DNA from: Granulosicoccus sp.
GTDB taxonomy: Bacteria; Pseudomonadota; Gammaproteobacteria; Granulosicoccales; Granulosicoccaceae
Direction: 5' to 3'
Assembly (NCBI GenBank): GCA_023300375.1
Contig: JALZWO010000059.1
Span: forward strand, 1-64,000
Length of the DNA: 64,000 bases
Made by a program: the position numbers and the translations under genes. The number at the start of each line of letters is the position of its first letter. Position 1 is the first letter of the stretch. Of the stretch, positions 29,949 through 40,391 are shown piece after piece. The notes below the pieces were generated by a model that saw only the letters and a program-made list of their open reading frames with translations, had not been told where the DNA came from and did no database searches.

Positions 29949-30037
29949 TATTTCAACAGTAGCTGCTGGTTTCAAATAAATGTAAACCGGTACGGATTGG
30001 ATCACTAGTTGCAGGCCAGTGGCATTGCCTAGAAAAA

Positions 30038-31912
30038 GTGCCTCTGGTGCTATTTGGTTTTATGCCTTCCGCCGTTTTTGAAACTCATCCACCAGCTAAC
30101 GAAAGCTCAGTGATACCTAAGGCACTCGAACAGAGTCAAACGGGTGTTGTAGATGGGTGTTATTCTTGGTTGCAGTGGATACAAAAGCTACTGTGTGCTG
30201 ATTCTCTTGTACTCTACCGCTGTAATACGCGTTTGGGTAAAGTTGCGCTGCGTAAATTAGGCGCCTTGCCGGCCGAAAAATCACTCAATCAGGTTCTGCA
30301 GCATCTAGCTCAGCGTAGCGCTGAGTCTGCTACGTTGGCGAAATTAGATATTGCTGGCGATGGCGTCAGCTCGGCCATTGCGATTCCTGATGTTGTTGGA
30401 AAAAAAGATAGCCCAGTACAGTATGTATTGGTCATCCAACGTGATATTGGCTCATCGTTGGATCTGCAAACACAGGTAAAACTGGTGGTTTGGGCGTTTT
30501 CTGTTTTCGATAAATTCAACCTCTCTACACAATCTTCAGGTTCACCGCGAAAGCTCGTTCAATGGCTTGTTGAGCGCTTGGCTGATACCAGTTCTGGCTG
30601 TGTCTATGCTGACCTTGTTAAAGAGGTCGCAAGACGTACAAACTCAGATAGCTGCTTGCTCGCTAAGCTTGAAATAACATCAGGTAGTGTTAGTCGGGCT
30701 TCATTAATTGCTGTGTCCGGACAGCCGCGCATAGATACTCGTCTTGCGGCGTCGCGTGCACTTGTGACAAATTTTGAAACCGCCTATCTGGGTAAAAATT
30801 TACCGTTAGTCGCGCTAAATCAAGCCTGCGTTGAGCGTACCCTGACGAAACAAACAGCAGTCACTAAGGCGCTTGAGCAGTGCGCGCGTTTAAGCTTACC
30901 GGTTTGTGTAGACCAAACTTGGTTTGTGGTTGCGCTTGAACGAGCTATCACGCAACCGTTTTGTGCCACCCAGAGCAAGAAACTACATGATGAAATCGCA
31001 GCTGCAATGCAGATATCTGAAATGGTGCAGGCGGGCAAGCTAGGGGTAAGAGCAGCGCTTGGGCGACGAGGTCGGCAGTGGTTTGCCTCCGTTGGTTCCA
31101 CGCGTGTACGCAAAGTGTGCGTGATAACGACGTTCTTGTTTTTCTTGTGGTTGTTTTTCTTCCCAATGGAGCACCGAATAAGTGCTCCATTGAATGTTGA
31201 GGCTTCTGAGCGACATGTTCTCATTGCACCCATTGACGGTGTTGTGGAGTCGATCGAAGTTAAGGCTGGAGATCAAGTGATTAAAGGGCAAACGCTTGCC
31301 TCTCTTGACGATCATGAATTGTTGGTGCAGCAGCAGAAGCTACAAAGTGAATCCCTCCAGAATGAACAGTCTTTTGCAAAGGCATTAGCAGGTCATGATC
31401 GAGTAGAGGTAACTCGGCTTAAAGAGCAATCATCGCAAATTAATGCTGAGCTTATGCAAATCGCATTGCAGCGCAGTAAGATGGTTTTGGTTGCTCCCAC
31501 GGATGCCGTGGTGCTCAGTGCCACTCTAGATGATTACTTAGGCGCCACTATATCCGCTGGCGAGACCCTATTTTCGCTGGGCTCTATCGATTCGCATCGC
31601 TTGGTTTTAAACGTATCTGAATACGATGTGCAAGACGTTCGGATTGGACAGAAAGTAGGCCTGAGGTTATCGGCAAATCCCTCACGCGTGCTGGCGGCAG
31701 AGGTTGTAGCAATCATGCCGCTGGTGGTCGCTAGCGCTGGTGCCAATACTGTTCAGGTACACGCAAAAATAGTGGAAGACGTGTCATTGAGGCCCGGTAT
31801 GCAAGGTCTTGGAAAAATACTGGTAGGTCGTCAAGCCTTAGGAGTTCAGTGGGTAAAAAGAGCGGGCTCTCGCCTGTTTTGGCTCGGCTGGAAGCTGGGA
31901 TTGTTGCGATGA
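30038..31912 (+). CDS. GAF-like region(s) fused to an HlyD-type periplasmic adaptor
   Basis: N-terminal soluble region, single TM (VCVITTFLFFLWLFFFP), then biotinyl-lipoyl motif VLIAPIDGVVESIEVKAGDQVIKGQTLASLDD. Confidence 0.75.
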   Translation: MPLVLFGFMPSAVFETHPPANESSVIPKALEQSQTGVVDGCYSWLQWIQKLLCADSLVLYRCNTRLGKVALRKLGALPAEKSLNQVLQHLAQRSAESATLAKLDIAGDGVSSAIAIPDVVGKKDSPVQYVLVIQRDIGSSLDLQTQVKLVVWAFSVFDKFNLSTQSSGSPRKLVQWLVERLADTSSGCVYADLVKEVARRTNSDSCLLAKLEITSGSVSRASLIAVSGQPRIDTRLAASRALVTNFETAYLGKNLPLVALNQACVERTLTKQTAVTKALEQCARLSLPVCVDQTWFVVALERAITQPFCATQSKKLHDEIAAAMQISEMVQAGKLGVRAALGRRGRQWFASVGSTRVRKVCVITTFLFFLWLFFFPMEHRISAPLNVEASERHVLIAPIDGVVESIEVKAGDQVIKGQTLASLDDHELLVQQQKLQSESLQNEQSFAKALAGHDRVEVTRLKEQSSQINAELMQIALQRSKMVLVAPTDAVVLSATLDDYLGATISAGETLFSLGSIDSHRLVLNVSEYDVQDVRIGQKVGLRLSANPSRVLAAEVVAIMPLVVASAGANTVQVHAKIVEDVSLRPGMQGLGKILVGRQALGVQWVKRAGSRLFWLGWKLGLLR

Positions 31913-34011
31913 ATGAACTGCATGTTAAACGAGCACTAGAAGGTTTCCCAGTGTTAAGCCAGCACTGCACAGTGACGCCTACCGTCGTGCGTAGTGAGCA
32001 CTGGCTGATTATCAAAAATACTATTAATGCTTGCCATGTACGGCTGCAAAGAGATTTGTGGCCGGCTTTACGTCAGTTAGATGGAAGTATACAACTACAA
32101 CAGTGGCTCCTTGAACATACGCCAGAGTTTGGCGATCAACGTCTGTTGGGTGCCGTAATGCAGTTGCAACGACAAGGCGTACTGAGTTCTGATGTGGAGT
32201 TATCTGACGGTGGGTCCTTAATGAGCCGCTTGTTTGCACAGAAGAACCCGTTAATGATTCGCTGCCCTTTGTTTAATCCTACACGTCTATTAGAATTTTG
32301 TTGTTTTGTATCCATTGCAATGTCAGGCAAGCTTATCCGTTGGCTATTTTTTAGTACTGTCTGCTTAAGCCTCTATCTGTTGTTCATGCATTGGTCAGCT
32401 GTTGCTCAGCAATTCACAGGTGCCACTGTCACAACTTATGTGTGGCATTTCTTTTTGCTTTATCCAATGTCCAAAGCGCTGCACGAGCTTGCGCATGGTT
32501 GGGCGTTGCAGCAATACGGCGGACAGGTCCCAGAGGCCGGTGTTTCGTTTGTCGTCTTATTTCCACTGCCGTATGTGGATGCTACGGATGCATGGACGTT
32601 AACACGTGAGCAGAGAATGCTTGTGACGGGGGCCGGGATGCTGATGGATTTATTTGTTGCAAGTATTGCCCTAATTCTATGGAGTGTACTGTCAGCTGGC
32701 GTTTTGGCTAATATGGCTTTTAGTGTAATACTAATGAGTGTGGCATCGATTCTGGTTTTCAATGCGAACCCCCTTTTGAAATTTGACGGGTATTACTTAC
32801 TTGAAGATGTGTTGGATAGTCCTGGGTTGGCGCGACGTGCAACTCTGTTCTATCAGTATTTATTCAAGAGATACATTCTCAAGATTCATGAAAGTGTTAA
32901 GCCTTTAGTGGCAAAGGGTGAGAAACCCTATATGTTGATCTACGGGTTTTTGAGTCCGTGTTATCGAGTGATGATTTCACTATTGATCTGTCTTTATTTA
33001 GTCAGTACATTCCATGAGCTTGGTGTTGTATTGTCGGCCTTCTCTCTCATACCACTTTTTGGTTTTCCAATTTTTCGTTCGTATAATTATTTTCGTAATT
33101 CTCGAGACCTAACGGAGCAACGGCTACGGGCTGTGAGTGTAACTGTCAGTATCCTGATTGCTGTAGTCGCTGTGTTGTTGCTATTACCGATGCCATCTAC
33201 AACACGCACTCAAGGTGTTGTATGGGTGGATGAGCAGGCTGAAATTTATGCGGCGCAGTCTGGCGAGCTGGAACAAATTCTAGTGGCAAACGGCGATATG
33301 GTAAAAAAAGGCCAGCCGATAATGGTCCTTAGCGATTTCTCACTGGATATGAACCTCAGCCGTAAGCAGGCGGCTGTGAGGTTGGCGAAACTAGATATTG
33401 AGCGATATCGCCAGAGTGATCCAAGCCTTGCAGTAACTGCACGTATCGAGTTATCTCAAGCTGATGTAGAGGTCGACTACGCTCAGCGTCAGATTGAGAA
33501 ATTGATTGTGAGATCTCCCAAGGATGGGCGTGTTGCCTTTAACGATGATTATAAAAATTCTGGGCAATATGTTTCACAGGGAGTGCTTTTGGCTTACGTT
33601 GTGAATGCCAGAACAAGGCTGATCCGAGCCGTGGTTGATCAGTCAGCGCTAGGCAGAGTTTCTGGTGATGTGGGTAATGTTTATGTCAGATTGGCGTCGG
33701 CTATGTCTCACAATTTCCAGGCCTCACTTGTACGACAGGTGCCTGCTGGCACAAATGAGTTGCCCAGTGCGGCATTAATTGACACAGGTTTTGGAGGATT
33801 TGATGTTGAGCAAATTGACGTTGAACAAGGTCCTCGAACACGTGAGAAAGTATTTCATCTTGAGTTGGCTATTCATGGTGATGAGAGCACTCCGATGAAC
33901 GTGCCTGTAGGTACTAGGGCTTTTGTTACGTTTCAACATGCCAATGAGCCGCTTGGGCCACGTTGGTTTCGTTTGGGACGACAACTGTTGCTGAAGCACC
34001 TAAATGTATGA
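31909..34011 (+). CDS. M50-family (site-2-protease-like) membrane protein with a C-terminal HlyD/biotinyl-lipoyl domain
   Basis: HELAHGW (HExxH), NANPLLKFDGYYLLEDVLD, EIYAAQSGELEQILVANGDMVKKGQPIMVLSD; ATG 31909 overlaps the upstream stop (ATGA). Confidence 0.83.
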   Translation: MNELHVKRALEGFPVLSQHCTVTPTVVRSEHWLIIKNTINACHVRLQRDLWPALRQLDGSIQLQQWLLEHTPEFGDQRLLGAVMQLQRQGVLSSDVELSDGGSLMSRLFAQKNPLMIRCPLFNPTRLLEFCCFVSIAMSGKLIRWLFFSTVCLSLYLLFMHWSAVAQQFTGATVTTYVWHFFLLYPMSKALHELAHGWALQQYGGQVPEAGVSFVVLFPLPYVDATDAWTLTREQRMLVTGAGMLMDLFVASIALILWSVLSAGVLANMAFSVILMSVASILVFNANPLLKFDGYYLLEDVLDSPGLARRATLFYQYLFKRYILKIHESVKPLVAKGEKPYMLIYGFLSPCYRVMISLLICLYLVSTFHELGVVLSAFSLIPLFGFPIFRSYNYFRNSRDLTEQRLRAVSVTVSILIAVVAVLLLLPMPSTTRTQGVVWVDEQAEIYAAQSGELEQILVANGDMVKKGQPIMVLSDFSLDMNLSRKQAAVRLAKLDIERYRQSDPSLAVTARIELSQADVEVDYAQRQIEKLIVRSPKDGRVAFNDDYKNSGQYVSQGVLLAYVVNARTRLIRAVVDQSALGRVSGDVGNVYVRLASAMSHNFQASLVRQVPAGTNELPSAALIDTGFGGFDVEQIDVEQGPRTREKVFHLELAIHGDESTPMNVPVGTRAFVTFQHANEPLGPRWFRLGRQLLLKHLNV

Positions 34012-34099
34012 TTACGATGATATGCAAATTAATTTGTAATCCAGTTCAGCCAGTTCAATATTGCGCTGCTATTCAGGCAATGAGCCTTGACCATGATTT

Positions 34100-37000
34100 T
34101 TGCACATGGGGAGCACATCCATGAGTTTATCTTCGGCTCCAGTATCGGTCGATGTTTGGGCAAAGGCTACGGTTAATTTAAGGGACAGATTGGCGCGCTT
34201 GTGGCCGTTTCCACGTATGAGTGCTCGATTACATATCGTAGTTGGTCTCACATCATTGGTAGGCAGTAGTACGTTGTTAGCACTGTTTTTAGGTTTGATA
34301 CCGGACAGGCAACTTCAAGAGCTGCAATCCAGAATAACACTTGCAGAGTCAATAACAATTTTAAGCTCTGCGCTACTAAAAAATGGTGATCTTGCAGACT
34401 TACGTTTCTCGTTAGAATTTATCATCGAGCAAAACCCATCGATACATGCAGTGCGACTTGAACGTCGCTCAGGTGGTGAATACCAGTTCCTATCCGACAC
34501 TGCATCTTTAAATGATCCATCGGCGGCCCCTGTGCTGACTCAGGATATAAAAGTGCCAATTGTGCAGCGTAACCGCAACTGGGGAGAGCTAGTGGTGGAA
34601 TACGTATCAGAAGATAACAACCCGAATTATCAGCAATTGCTTAGCACACGTTGGGCGATTATCGGCTTCATGTCATTTGTCTGTTTTCCATTATTCTATG
34701 TTTTTTTGGGCAAAGTTCTTAAGGAGCTCAATCCCGCTTCAGCGGTGCCCTCAAGGGTGCGCTCGGCGCTAGATACTATTGCAGAAGCACTTTTGGTGCT
34801 TGATAAGCAAGGTAATATTGTCCTGGCAAACTTGGCATTTATTGAATTAACAGGCCAGTCCATGGAGCAATTGATAGGTCAACCTGCAGTGCAATTGCCG
34901 TGGGAAAAATCAGAGTCGTATGTCTGGGAAGAGGCTTTGAACGGGGCCGAGTCCACTCGTCACGAGAAGGTACGTTTTACTGATCTCGAAGGTCAGCAAC
35001 GCTCATTTATTGTGAACTGTTCGCCTGTCGTTACTGCCAAAGATGAGGTTGGTGGCGTTTTAGTTAGCATGGATGACATTACCCAGCTAGAAAAGCAGGA
35101 GGTACAGCTGCGTGAATCTATGCAGTTGGCCGAAGAGGCGAATAGTGCAAAAAGCAGCTTCTTGTCGAATATGAGTCATGAAATTCGTACGCCGATGACT
35201 GCGATATTAGGCTTCACCGAAGTGATGCGGCGAAATTCCAGACAAACAGAAGGCGAGCGACAAGAGTACCTCAATACCATTGCCAAGAGTGGTCAACATC
35301 TGTTGGAACTCATCAATGATGTACTGGATTTGTCCAAAGTTGAGTCTGGAGCAATGGAAGTCGAAGAGCTGCCTTGTCAGTGTGCAGAAATTGCCAGCGA
35401 TGTAATACGTGTTATGCAGGCAAAGGCCGATGAAAAAAGCATTGGCTTACATCTGGAAATTGCAACGCAACTGCCTGATGCAATAAACGCAGATCCGTCC
35501 AGATTACGCCAGGTCATCACAAATCTTGTTGGCAACGCCATAAAATTCACTGATAACGGCGATGTTGTTGTGAGGTTGTCTGCCAACGAATCGAATGCTC
35601 AGCATGAAGCGAATGTCATTATAGAAGTTGCTGATAGCGGTATCGGTATGAGCGAAGAGCAGCAACTAAAAATATTCGATGCTTTCGCACAAGCCGACAC
35701 GTCCATTGCCAGGCGTTTTGGTGGTACCGGCCTTGGTCTTTCTATTAGTCGTCAACTGACTGAAGCCATGCAAGGGCAATTGAGCGTGAGTAGTGAGCCG
35801 AATGTAGGCAGTACGTTTCGCATATCGCTGCCGTTTAACAACGAAAAATATGAGCTTGTTACACCTGAAGCCTTATTCGCGTTACTCGCTGAAGGTGAGC
35901 AGAAACTTAATGTTGTCTGGGACATCAACCCCTCACGTATTTTAGTGGTTGATGATGGCCCAGAGAATAGACAACTGCTCAGTATTGTTCTTGGTGATAT
36001 GGGATTGAGTGTCGATCTAGCAAACAACGGCCAAGAAGGTGTGGATGCACTTTTCAATGCTACAGATGAGCAGGCCTACGACGCAGTACTTATGGATATT
36101 CAGATGCCAGTGATGGATGGATATACCGCGGCTTCAACTATGCGTGAGCGAGGTGCCACTTTGCCTGTGGTCGCACTCACAGCGAATGCTATGAAGGGGT
36201 TCGAAGAGAAAGTGCTTGCCTCGGGCTTTTCGCACTATATGCCAAAACCCATTGACATCGACAAGCTGGGTGCTCTTTTAGCTAAGCTGCTTGGCGGTGT
36301 TGAACGTCAAGAGCCCCAAGTAGTGGCAGCTAAAGCACCGCGCGAACAAACATCGCAGGATAAAATCGATCAAACTCACACTTTGATTAGTGATTTGGCA
36401 CGATCAGACAGTCGCTTTATTCCAATAGTTGAGGATTTTCGTACTCGGCTTGCGCAGCGATCTAAAGAGCTGCGGGCAATGATTGAATCCGAGGATTGGC
36501 AGTCAATTCATGATTTTGGTCATTGGCTCAAAGGTTCTGCCTCTAGCGTTGGTCTCAATGCATTAGCTGAGCCTGGTGTTGATCTCGAAATGGCTGCTGA
36601 TGCGCAAGACAATGAAGCCTGTCGTCAGATACTTTCTGTTATTGACCGTCTGCAGCAATTAATTATTTCAGATCCTTCGGAGAGTCTGTTGGATGCTGGT
36701 GTTCAGGCTGTAGCGGTTTCCTCTGAGGAGCATTCTGGCGCCTCAAATGTGAGTGCCATCGATGAAAATGAGCCAGTTTTTTCAGACTTACCTGTCGAAT
36801 TACCCGAATTTTATGAAGTGGTTAGCCTATTCATTGATAAATTAGATCAACAGATGCGATCTTTACGTACAGCGGTCGCTAACAAGGATACGAAGGTTAT
36901 TTTAGATATCGCTCATTGGTTGCGTGGTTCTGGCGGCAATGTGGGTTACTTGGAGTATTTGACCTTATGTGACCAGATAGAGGTCAGTGCGCAACAATCC

Positions 37001-37123
37001 CTGCCTACTTTGAGTGAAGACTTAGCGACTTTGGAAAAATTTAATCAACGAGTGCTAGCGGGTTGGCAGGGGACGCTAAGGCCTGCAAATCGTGGTGTGG
37101 CAAATAATAAGCCCGTCAAATGA
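34100..37123 (+). CDS. Hybrid sensor histidine kinase (PAS, HisKA, HATPase, REC, two Hpt-like domains)
   Basis: FLSNMSHEIRTPMTAILGF, NLVGNAIKFTDNG, RRFGGTGLGLSI, AVLMDIQMPVMDGY, HWLKGSASSVGL and HWLRGSGGNVGY. Confidence 0.93.
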   Translation: MHMGSTSMSLSSAPVSVDVWAKATVNLRDRLARLWPFPRMSARLHIVVGLTSLVGSSTLLALFLGLIPDRQLQELQSRITLAESITILSSALLKNGDLADLRFSLEFIIEQNPSIHAVRLERRSGGEYQFLSDTASLNDPSAAPVLTQDIKVPIVQRNRNWGELVVEYVSEDNNPNYQQLLSTRWAIIGFMSFVCFPLFYVFLGKVLKELNPASAVPSRVRSALDTIAEALLVLDKQGNIVLANLAFIELTGQSMEQLIGQPAVQLPWEKSESYVWEEALNGAESTRHEKVRFTDLEGQQRSFIVNCSPVVTAKDEVGGVLVSMDDITQLEKQEVQLRESMQLAEEANSAKSSFLSNMSHEIRTPMTAILGFTEVMRRNSRQTEGERQEYLNTIAKSGQHLLELINDVLDLSKVESGAMEVEELPCQCAEIASDVIRVMQAKADEKSIGLHLEIATQLPDAINADPSRLRQVITNLVGNAIKFTDNGDVVVRLSANESNAQHEANVIIEVADSGIGMSEEQQLKIFDAFAQADTSIARRFGGTGLGLSISRQLTEAMQGQLSVSSEPNVGSTFRISLPFNNEKYELVTPEALFALLAEGEQKLNVVWDINPSRILVVDDGPENRQLLSIVLGDMGLSVDLANNGQEGVDALFNATDEQAYDAVLMDIQMPVMDGYTAASTMRERGATLPVVALTANAMKGFEEKVLASGFSHYMPKPIDIDKLGALLAKLLGGVERQEPQVVAAKAPREQTSQDKIDQTHTLISDLARSDSRFIPIVEDFRTRLAQRSKELRAMIESEDWQSIHDFGHWLKGSASSVGLNALAEPGVDLEMAADAQDNEACRQILSVIDRLQQLIISDPSESLLDAGVQAVAVSSEEHSGASNVSAIDENEPVFSDLPVELPEFYEVVSLFIDKLDQQMRSLRTAVANKDTKVILDIAHWLRGSGGNVGYLEYLTLCDQIEVSAQQSLPTLSEDLATLEKFNQRVLAGWQGTLRPANRGVANNKPVK

Positions 37124-38916
37124 ACTCTGTTATTACGGACGCCACTGATCAAGCTTTGGAGCTTGATGATGAGATGTTGTGCTTAATGCGCAGCGCCAAG
37201 ATTATGATGGTTGATGACGAACCGATTAACATGCGTGTGTTGCAGCTTCATCTTAATGTTGAGGGGTACGAGCGATTCGTTTCGGTTAGTGATTCCACAA
37301 TAGCAATGAGCGTACTGCGTGCTGAGAAACCAAATGTTTTATTGCTGGACCTAAATATGCCTGAGGTCTCAGGGTTAGAGATTCTCGAGCAAATTCGTGC
37401 GGACGAAGAGCTCAAGCGCTTACCGGTTATTGTATTGACATCATCCAACAGCGAAGATATCAAGTTCAAAGCGTTGCAATGTGGTGCAAACGATTTTCTA
37501 CCCAAACCTGTACACGCCAGTGAGTTAGCTTTGCGCATGCGCAATACCTTAGTGGCAAGATCGTACGAACAAAGAATCATGCATGTAGATTCTCTGACAG
37601 ACCTACCTAATCGTTTAGCACTGGCGGACTATATAGAGCAACATGTAGCCAATAACGAGCTAGGTGCTGACTCTCATGCTCTGGTGCTAATCAACATTCA
37701 TCGTTTCAAGACCATTAACGATAGTTATGGCTCTGCTCGTGGCGACGACGTGTTGTGGGCATTCAGCCAGCGCTTGCGTCTAGCATTTGTGGAAGCTGCG
37801 GCTGAGGAGCATGGTTCAGGTGATTCTGTGTTGGTTGTGCGTTTAGGTGGAGATCGCTTTGGTGTGTTTGCCAATTTGTTAGAGAATCCCTCTGCTCAAT
37901 CAGTATTACAGGGACAACTGACTCAGTTGTTAAAGTCTCTTGAGCAGCCCTTTGCCGTTGAATCTAGTGATGTCTACATTAATGTAGGCATCGGCGCTTC
38001 ATATTTTAATACGACAACAAAGACCGTTGAGGCTTTAATCAGTCACGCTGAGACGGCGATGAGAAATCACGATCAGAATTCAGGCTATCCCTGTACCTTT
38101 TTTAGTGCTGAGATGACTGATGGTGCTCGACGCTTACTTGATATTGAAAATGGTCTTAGAACTGCCATTGAAGATAACGCTTTGTACCTGACCTACCAGC
38201 CAAAAGTTGACGTGCAAACTGGGTTGATAACTGGCGCTGAAGCGCTGTTGCGTTGGCGAGATGCAAAGTTAGGCGAGTTGTCGCCGGTAGAATTTATTCC
38301 TGTGGCAGAAGCGACCAATATGATTGTGCCCATCGGGCTATGGGTTCTTGAGCAGGCTTGTCATCAAGCTGCCAATTTGCGGCGTACTGTGGCACCTCAT
38401 TTTAAAATTGCAGTGAATGTATCTGTAGCGCAGTTGGCTGAACCGCATTTCACTGACTTTGTGCTAGCTGCCTTAAAGAGTAGCGGGTTACCAAGTCGTG
38501 CACTCACGCTTGAGCTCACTGAGAATATGATCATGGACGATGTGGAAGCCAGCATTGCTAAGTTGGCAGCTCTACGTGAGCTTGGCATATCAATATCCAT
38601 TGACGATTTCGGCACTGGATATTCCTCGCTGAGCTATTTGCATCGATTCAGCGTTGATCAATTGAAAATTGATCGCTCCTTTATCATGCAAATTGAATCT
38701 CTCGAGGTGGGCTCTCCCATTGTTAAGGCTGTGGTTATGCTAGCTAACGACTTGGGTCTTTCCATTGTCGCAGAAGGCGTAGAAACCGAAATTCAGCTCG
38801 CCTACATTCAAACTCTGCCCCGCATGGAGTATCAAGGCTACTACATGAGTCGCCCATTGATAGCTACAGAGTTCGAAAAGCTAGTGATAGTAAACATGCA
38901 GAAACTCGCCGCTTGA
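37120..38916 (+). CDS. REC-GGDEF-EAL protein (likely c-di-GMP phosphodiesterase)
   Basis: ATGA overlap with the kinase gene; VLLLDLNMPEVSG REC site; RLGGDRFGVF degenerate GGDEF; GAEALLRW, LELTENMIMDD, DDFGTGYSSLSYLHRFSVDQLKIDRSF, VAEGVET. Confidence 0.92.
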   Translation: MNSVITDATDQALELDDEMLCLMRSAKIMMVDDEPINMRVLQLHLNVEGYERFVSVSDSTIAMSVLRAEKPNVLLLDLNMPEVSGLEILEQIRADEELKRLPVIVLTSSNSEDIKFKALQCGANDFLPKPVHASELALRMRNTLVARSYEQRIMHVDSLTDLPNRLALADYIEQHVANNELGADSHALVLINIHRFKTINDSYGSARGDDVLWAFSQRLRLAFVEAAAEEHGSGDSVLVVRLGGDRFGVFANLLENPSAQSVLQGQLTQLLKSLEQPFAVESSDVYINVGIGASYFNTTTKTVEALISHAETAMRNHDQNSGYPCTFFSAEMTDGARRLLDIENGLRTAIEDNALYLTYQPKVDVQTGLITGAEALLRWRDAKLGELSPVEFIPVAEATNMIVPIGLWVLEQACHQAANLRRTVAPHFKIAVNVSVAQLAEPHFTDFVLAALKSSGLPSRALTLELTENMIMDDVEASIAKLAALRELGISISIDDFGTGYSSLSYLHRFSVDQLKIDRSFIMQIESLEVGSPIVKAVVMLANDLGLSIVAEGVETEIQLAYIQTLPRMEYQGYYMSRPLIATEFEKLVIVNMQKLAA

Positions 38917-39033
38917 ACAGCATCTGATTTTTCGGCTTCTGGCCTATTCATGCCGTGTCTATCTTTACACCACAACTTACAGCCAAAAAACGTAGTTTGC
39001 AGTTTTATTTTGCTTTTTAAGTGCGCCTATTTA

Positions 39034-40158
39034 TTATGCCTTTACAGGCGCGTTTTCTTTCAATGCATCGGCCAGTTGCTTTGAGATTTGTAATTCATTA
39101 TTCACAAGCTGCTGATCGCGAGCAGCGTCCGCTTCAGGCCACCCTTGCGCATGTTGTTCTATAAGATCACCTAGAAAGCTAACAAAGTCAGGCCGGTCAT
39201 TTAGGCAGGCAATGTATTGATAACGTTCCCCTCCATGTTCCTCAAAATATTCTCGGTTCTCTCCGCTAATTTCTTCTATGGTCTCGAGGCAATCGGCGGC
39301 AAATGCTGGGCATAGTACGTCGATGTTCTTGATGCCGTTTTGTGGCAGTGTCTTCATGGTCTCATCACAGTAAGGACGAAGCCATTCTTCACGACCAACG
39401 CGCGACTGGAAAACAACGAGAATTTTGTCTGCTGCGATGCCAAGCTCTTCGCCCAATAATCTGGATGTTTTGTGGCACAAGCAGTGGTAGGGATCGCCGT
39501 TGGTAAGATAGCGTTTGGGAATACCGTGATAGGAGGTTACAAGAAGATCTCCTCGTCCATTGGCATCCCAGCTTTCGCGCACGCTGGCAGCCAGCGATTG
39601 AACAAATGCTTTGTGGTCACAGAACTGGTTGATAAATCGAAGCTCTGGAATCCAGCGCGTTTTTTGCAAGCGGTCTGTGACTGCATCAAATACAGAGGCC
39701 GTGGTGGTTCCGGAATACTGAGGATACATAGGTAGCACGATCATGCGCCGCACGTTAGCAGATTCAAGCTCAGCAATAGCAGAATCTATGGAAGGCTCAC
39801 CGTATCGCATACCCAGCGCCACACGCACGTGATCGCCGAATCGCTCTGTCAGTTCTTGGCGCAGGGCGTGCTCTTGTTGGCGAGAAATGCTCAACAAAGG
39901 GGAGCCTGTCTCATCGGACCAGACCTCACGGTAGGCTTTTGCGCTGCGTGACGGCCTGAAACGCAGAATGATGCCGTGTAGCAGAATATTCCAGAGCCAG
40001 CGTGGCAACTCGATAATACGAGGATCGCTAAGGAATTCGGCCAAAAAGCGTCTTACAGCGCGTGTTTCAGGAGCTGTAGGGGTGCCTAGATTGACAACCA
40101 ATACACCCAATTTTTCAGTTGTACCGTGCTCAAAATTAGGTGTGCCAATGTATTTCAT
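39034..40158 (-). CDS. hemH: Ferrochelatase
   Basis: GVLVVNLGTPTAPETRAVRRFLAEFLSDPRIIELP, MRYGEPSIDSAIAEL, LLVTSYHGIPKRYLTNGDPYHCLCHKTSRLL, VLCPAFAADCLETIEEI. Confidence 0.97.
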   Translation of the reverse strand: MKYIGTPNFEHGTTEKLGVLVVNLGTPTAPETRAVRRFLAEFLSDPRIIELPRWLWNILLHGIILRFRPSRSAKAYREVWSDETGSPLLSISRQQEHALRQELTERFGDHVRVALGMRYGEPSIDSAIAELESANVRRMIVLPMYPQYSGTTTASVFDAVTDRLQKTRWIPELRFINQFCDHKAFVQSLAASVRESWDANGRGDLLVTSYHGIPKRYLTNGDPYHCLCHKTSRLLGEELGIAADKILVVFQSRVGREEWLRPYCDETMKTLPQNGIKNIDVLCPAFAADCLETIEEISGENREYFEEHGGERYQYIACLNDRPDFVSFLGDLIEQHAQGWPEADAARDQQLVNNELQISKQLADALKENAPVKA

Positions 40159-40391
40159 GTGTTTTTTCGGGAGTGCGTACTTGTGTATACGTATTGAATC
40201 GCTTGGCGGTGCGTGCGCCTTAACGAGCAGGTTGACGATTTATATAGAATAAGACGGTAATGAATTGAAGCTAGATCTGAGGTTGACACAAGGCTTGGTC
40301 AAATTTGGAGGTTAGAAAGCCTGAGTTCGTGATCGAGATTACGTTATTATACCGGACACTAGTTACTACTCCTTGTTCCCAGAGGTAAGCC

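Noticed and set aside
31849-31908. Upstream extension of the M50-HlyD ORF
   Set aside because: It overlaps the preceding adaptor gene; ATG at 31909 with ATGA overlap is a better start.
37848-37865. Active diguanylate cyclase site in the REC-GGDEF-EAL protein
   Set aside because: The motif reads GGDRF instead of GG(D/E)EF, so cyclase activity was not claimed.
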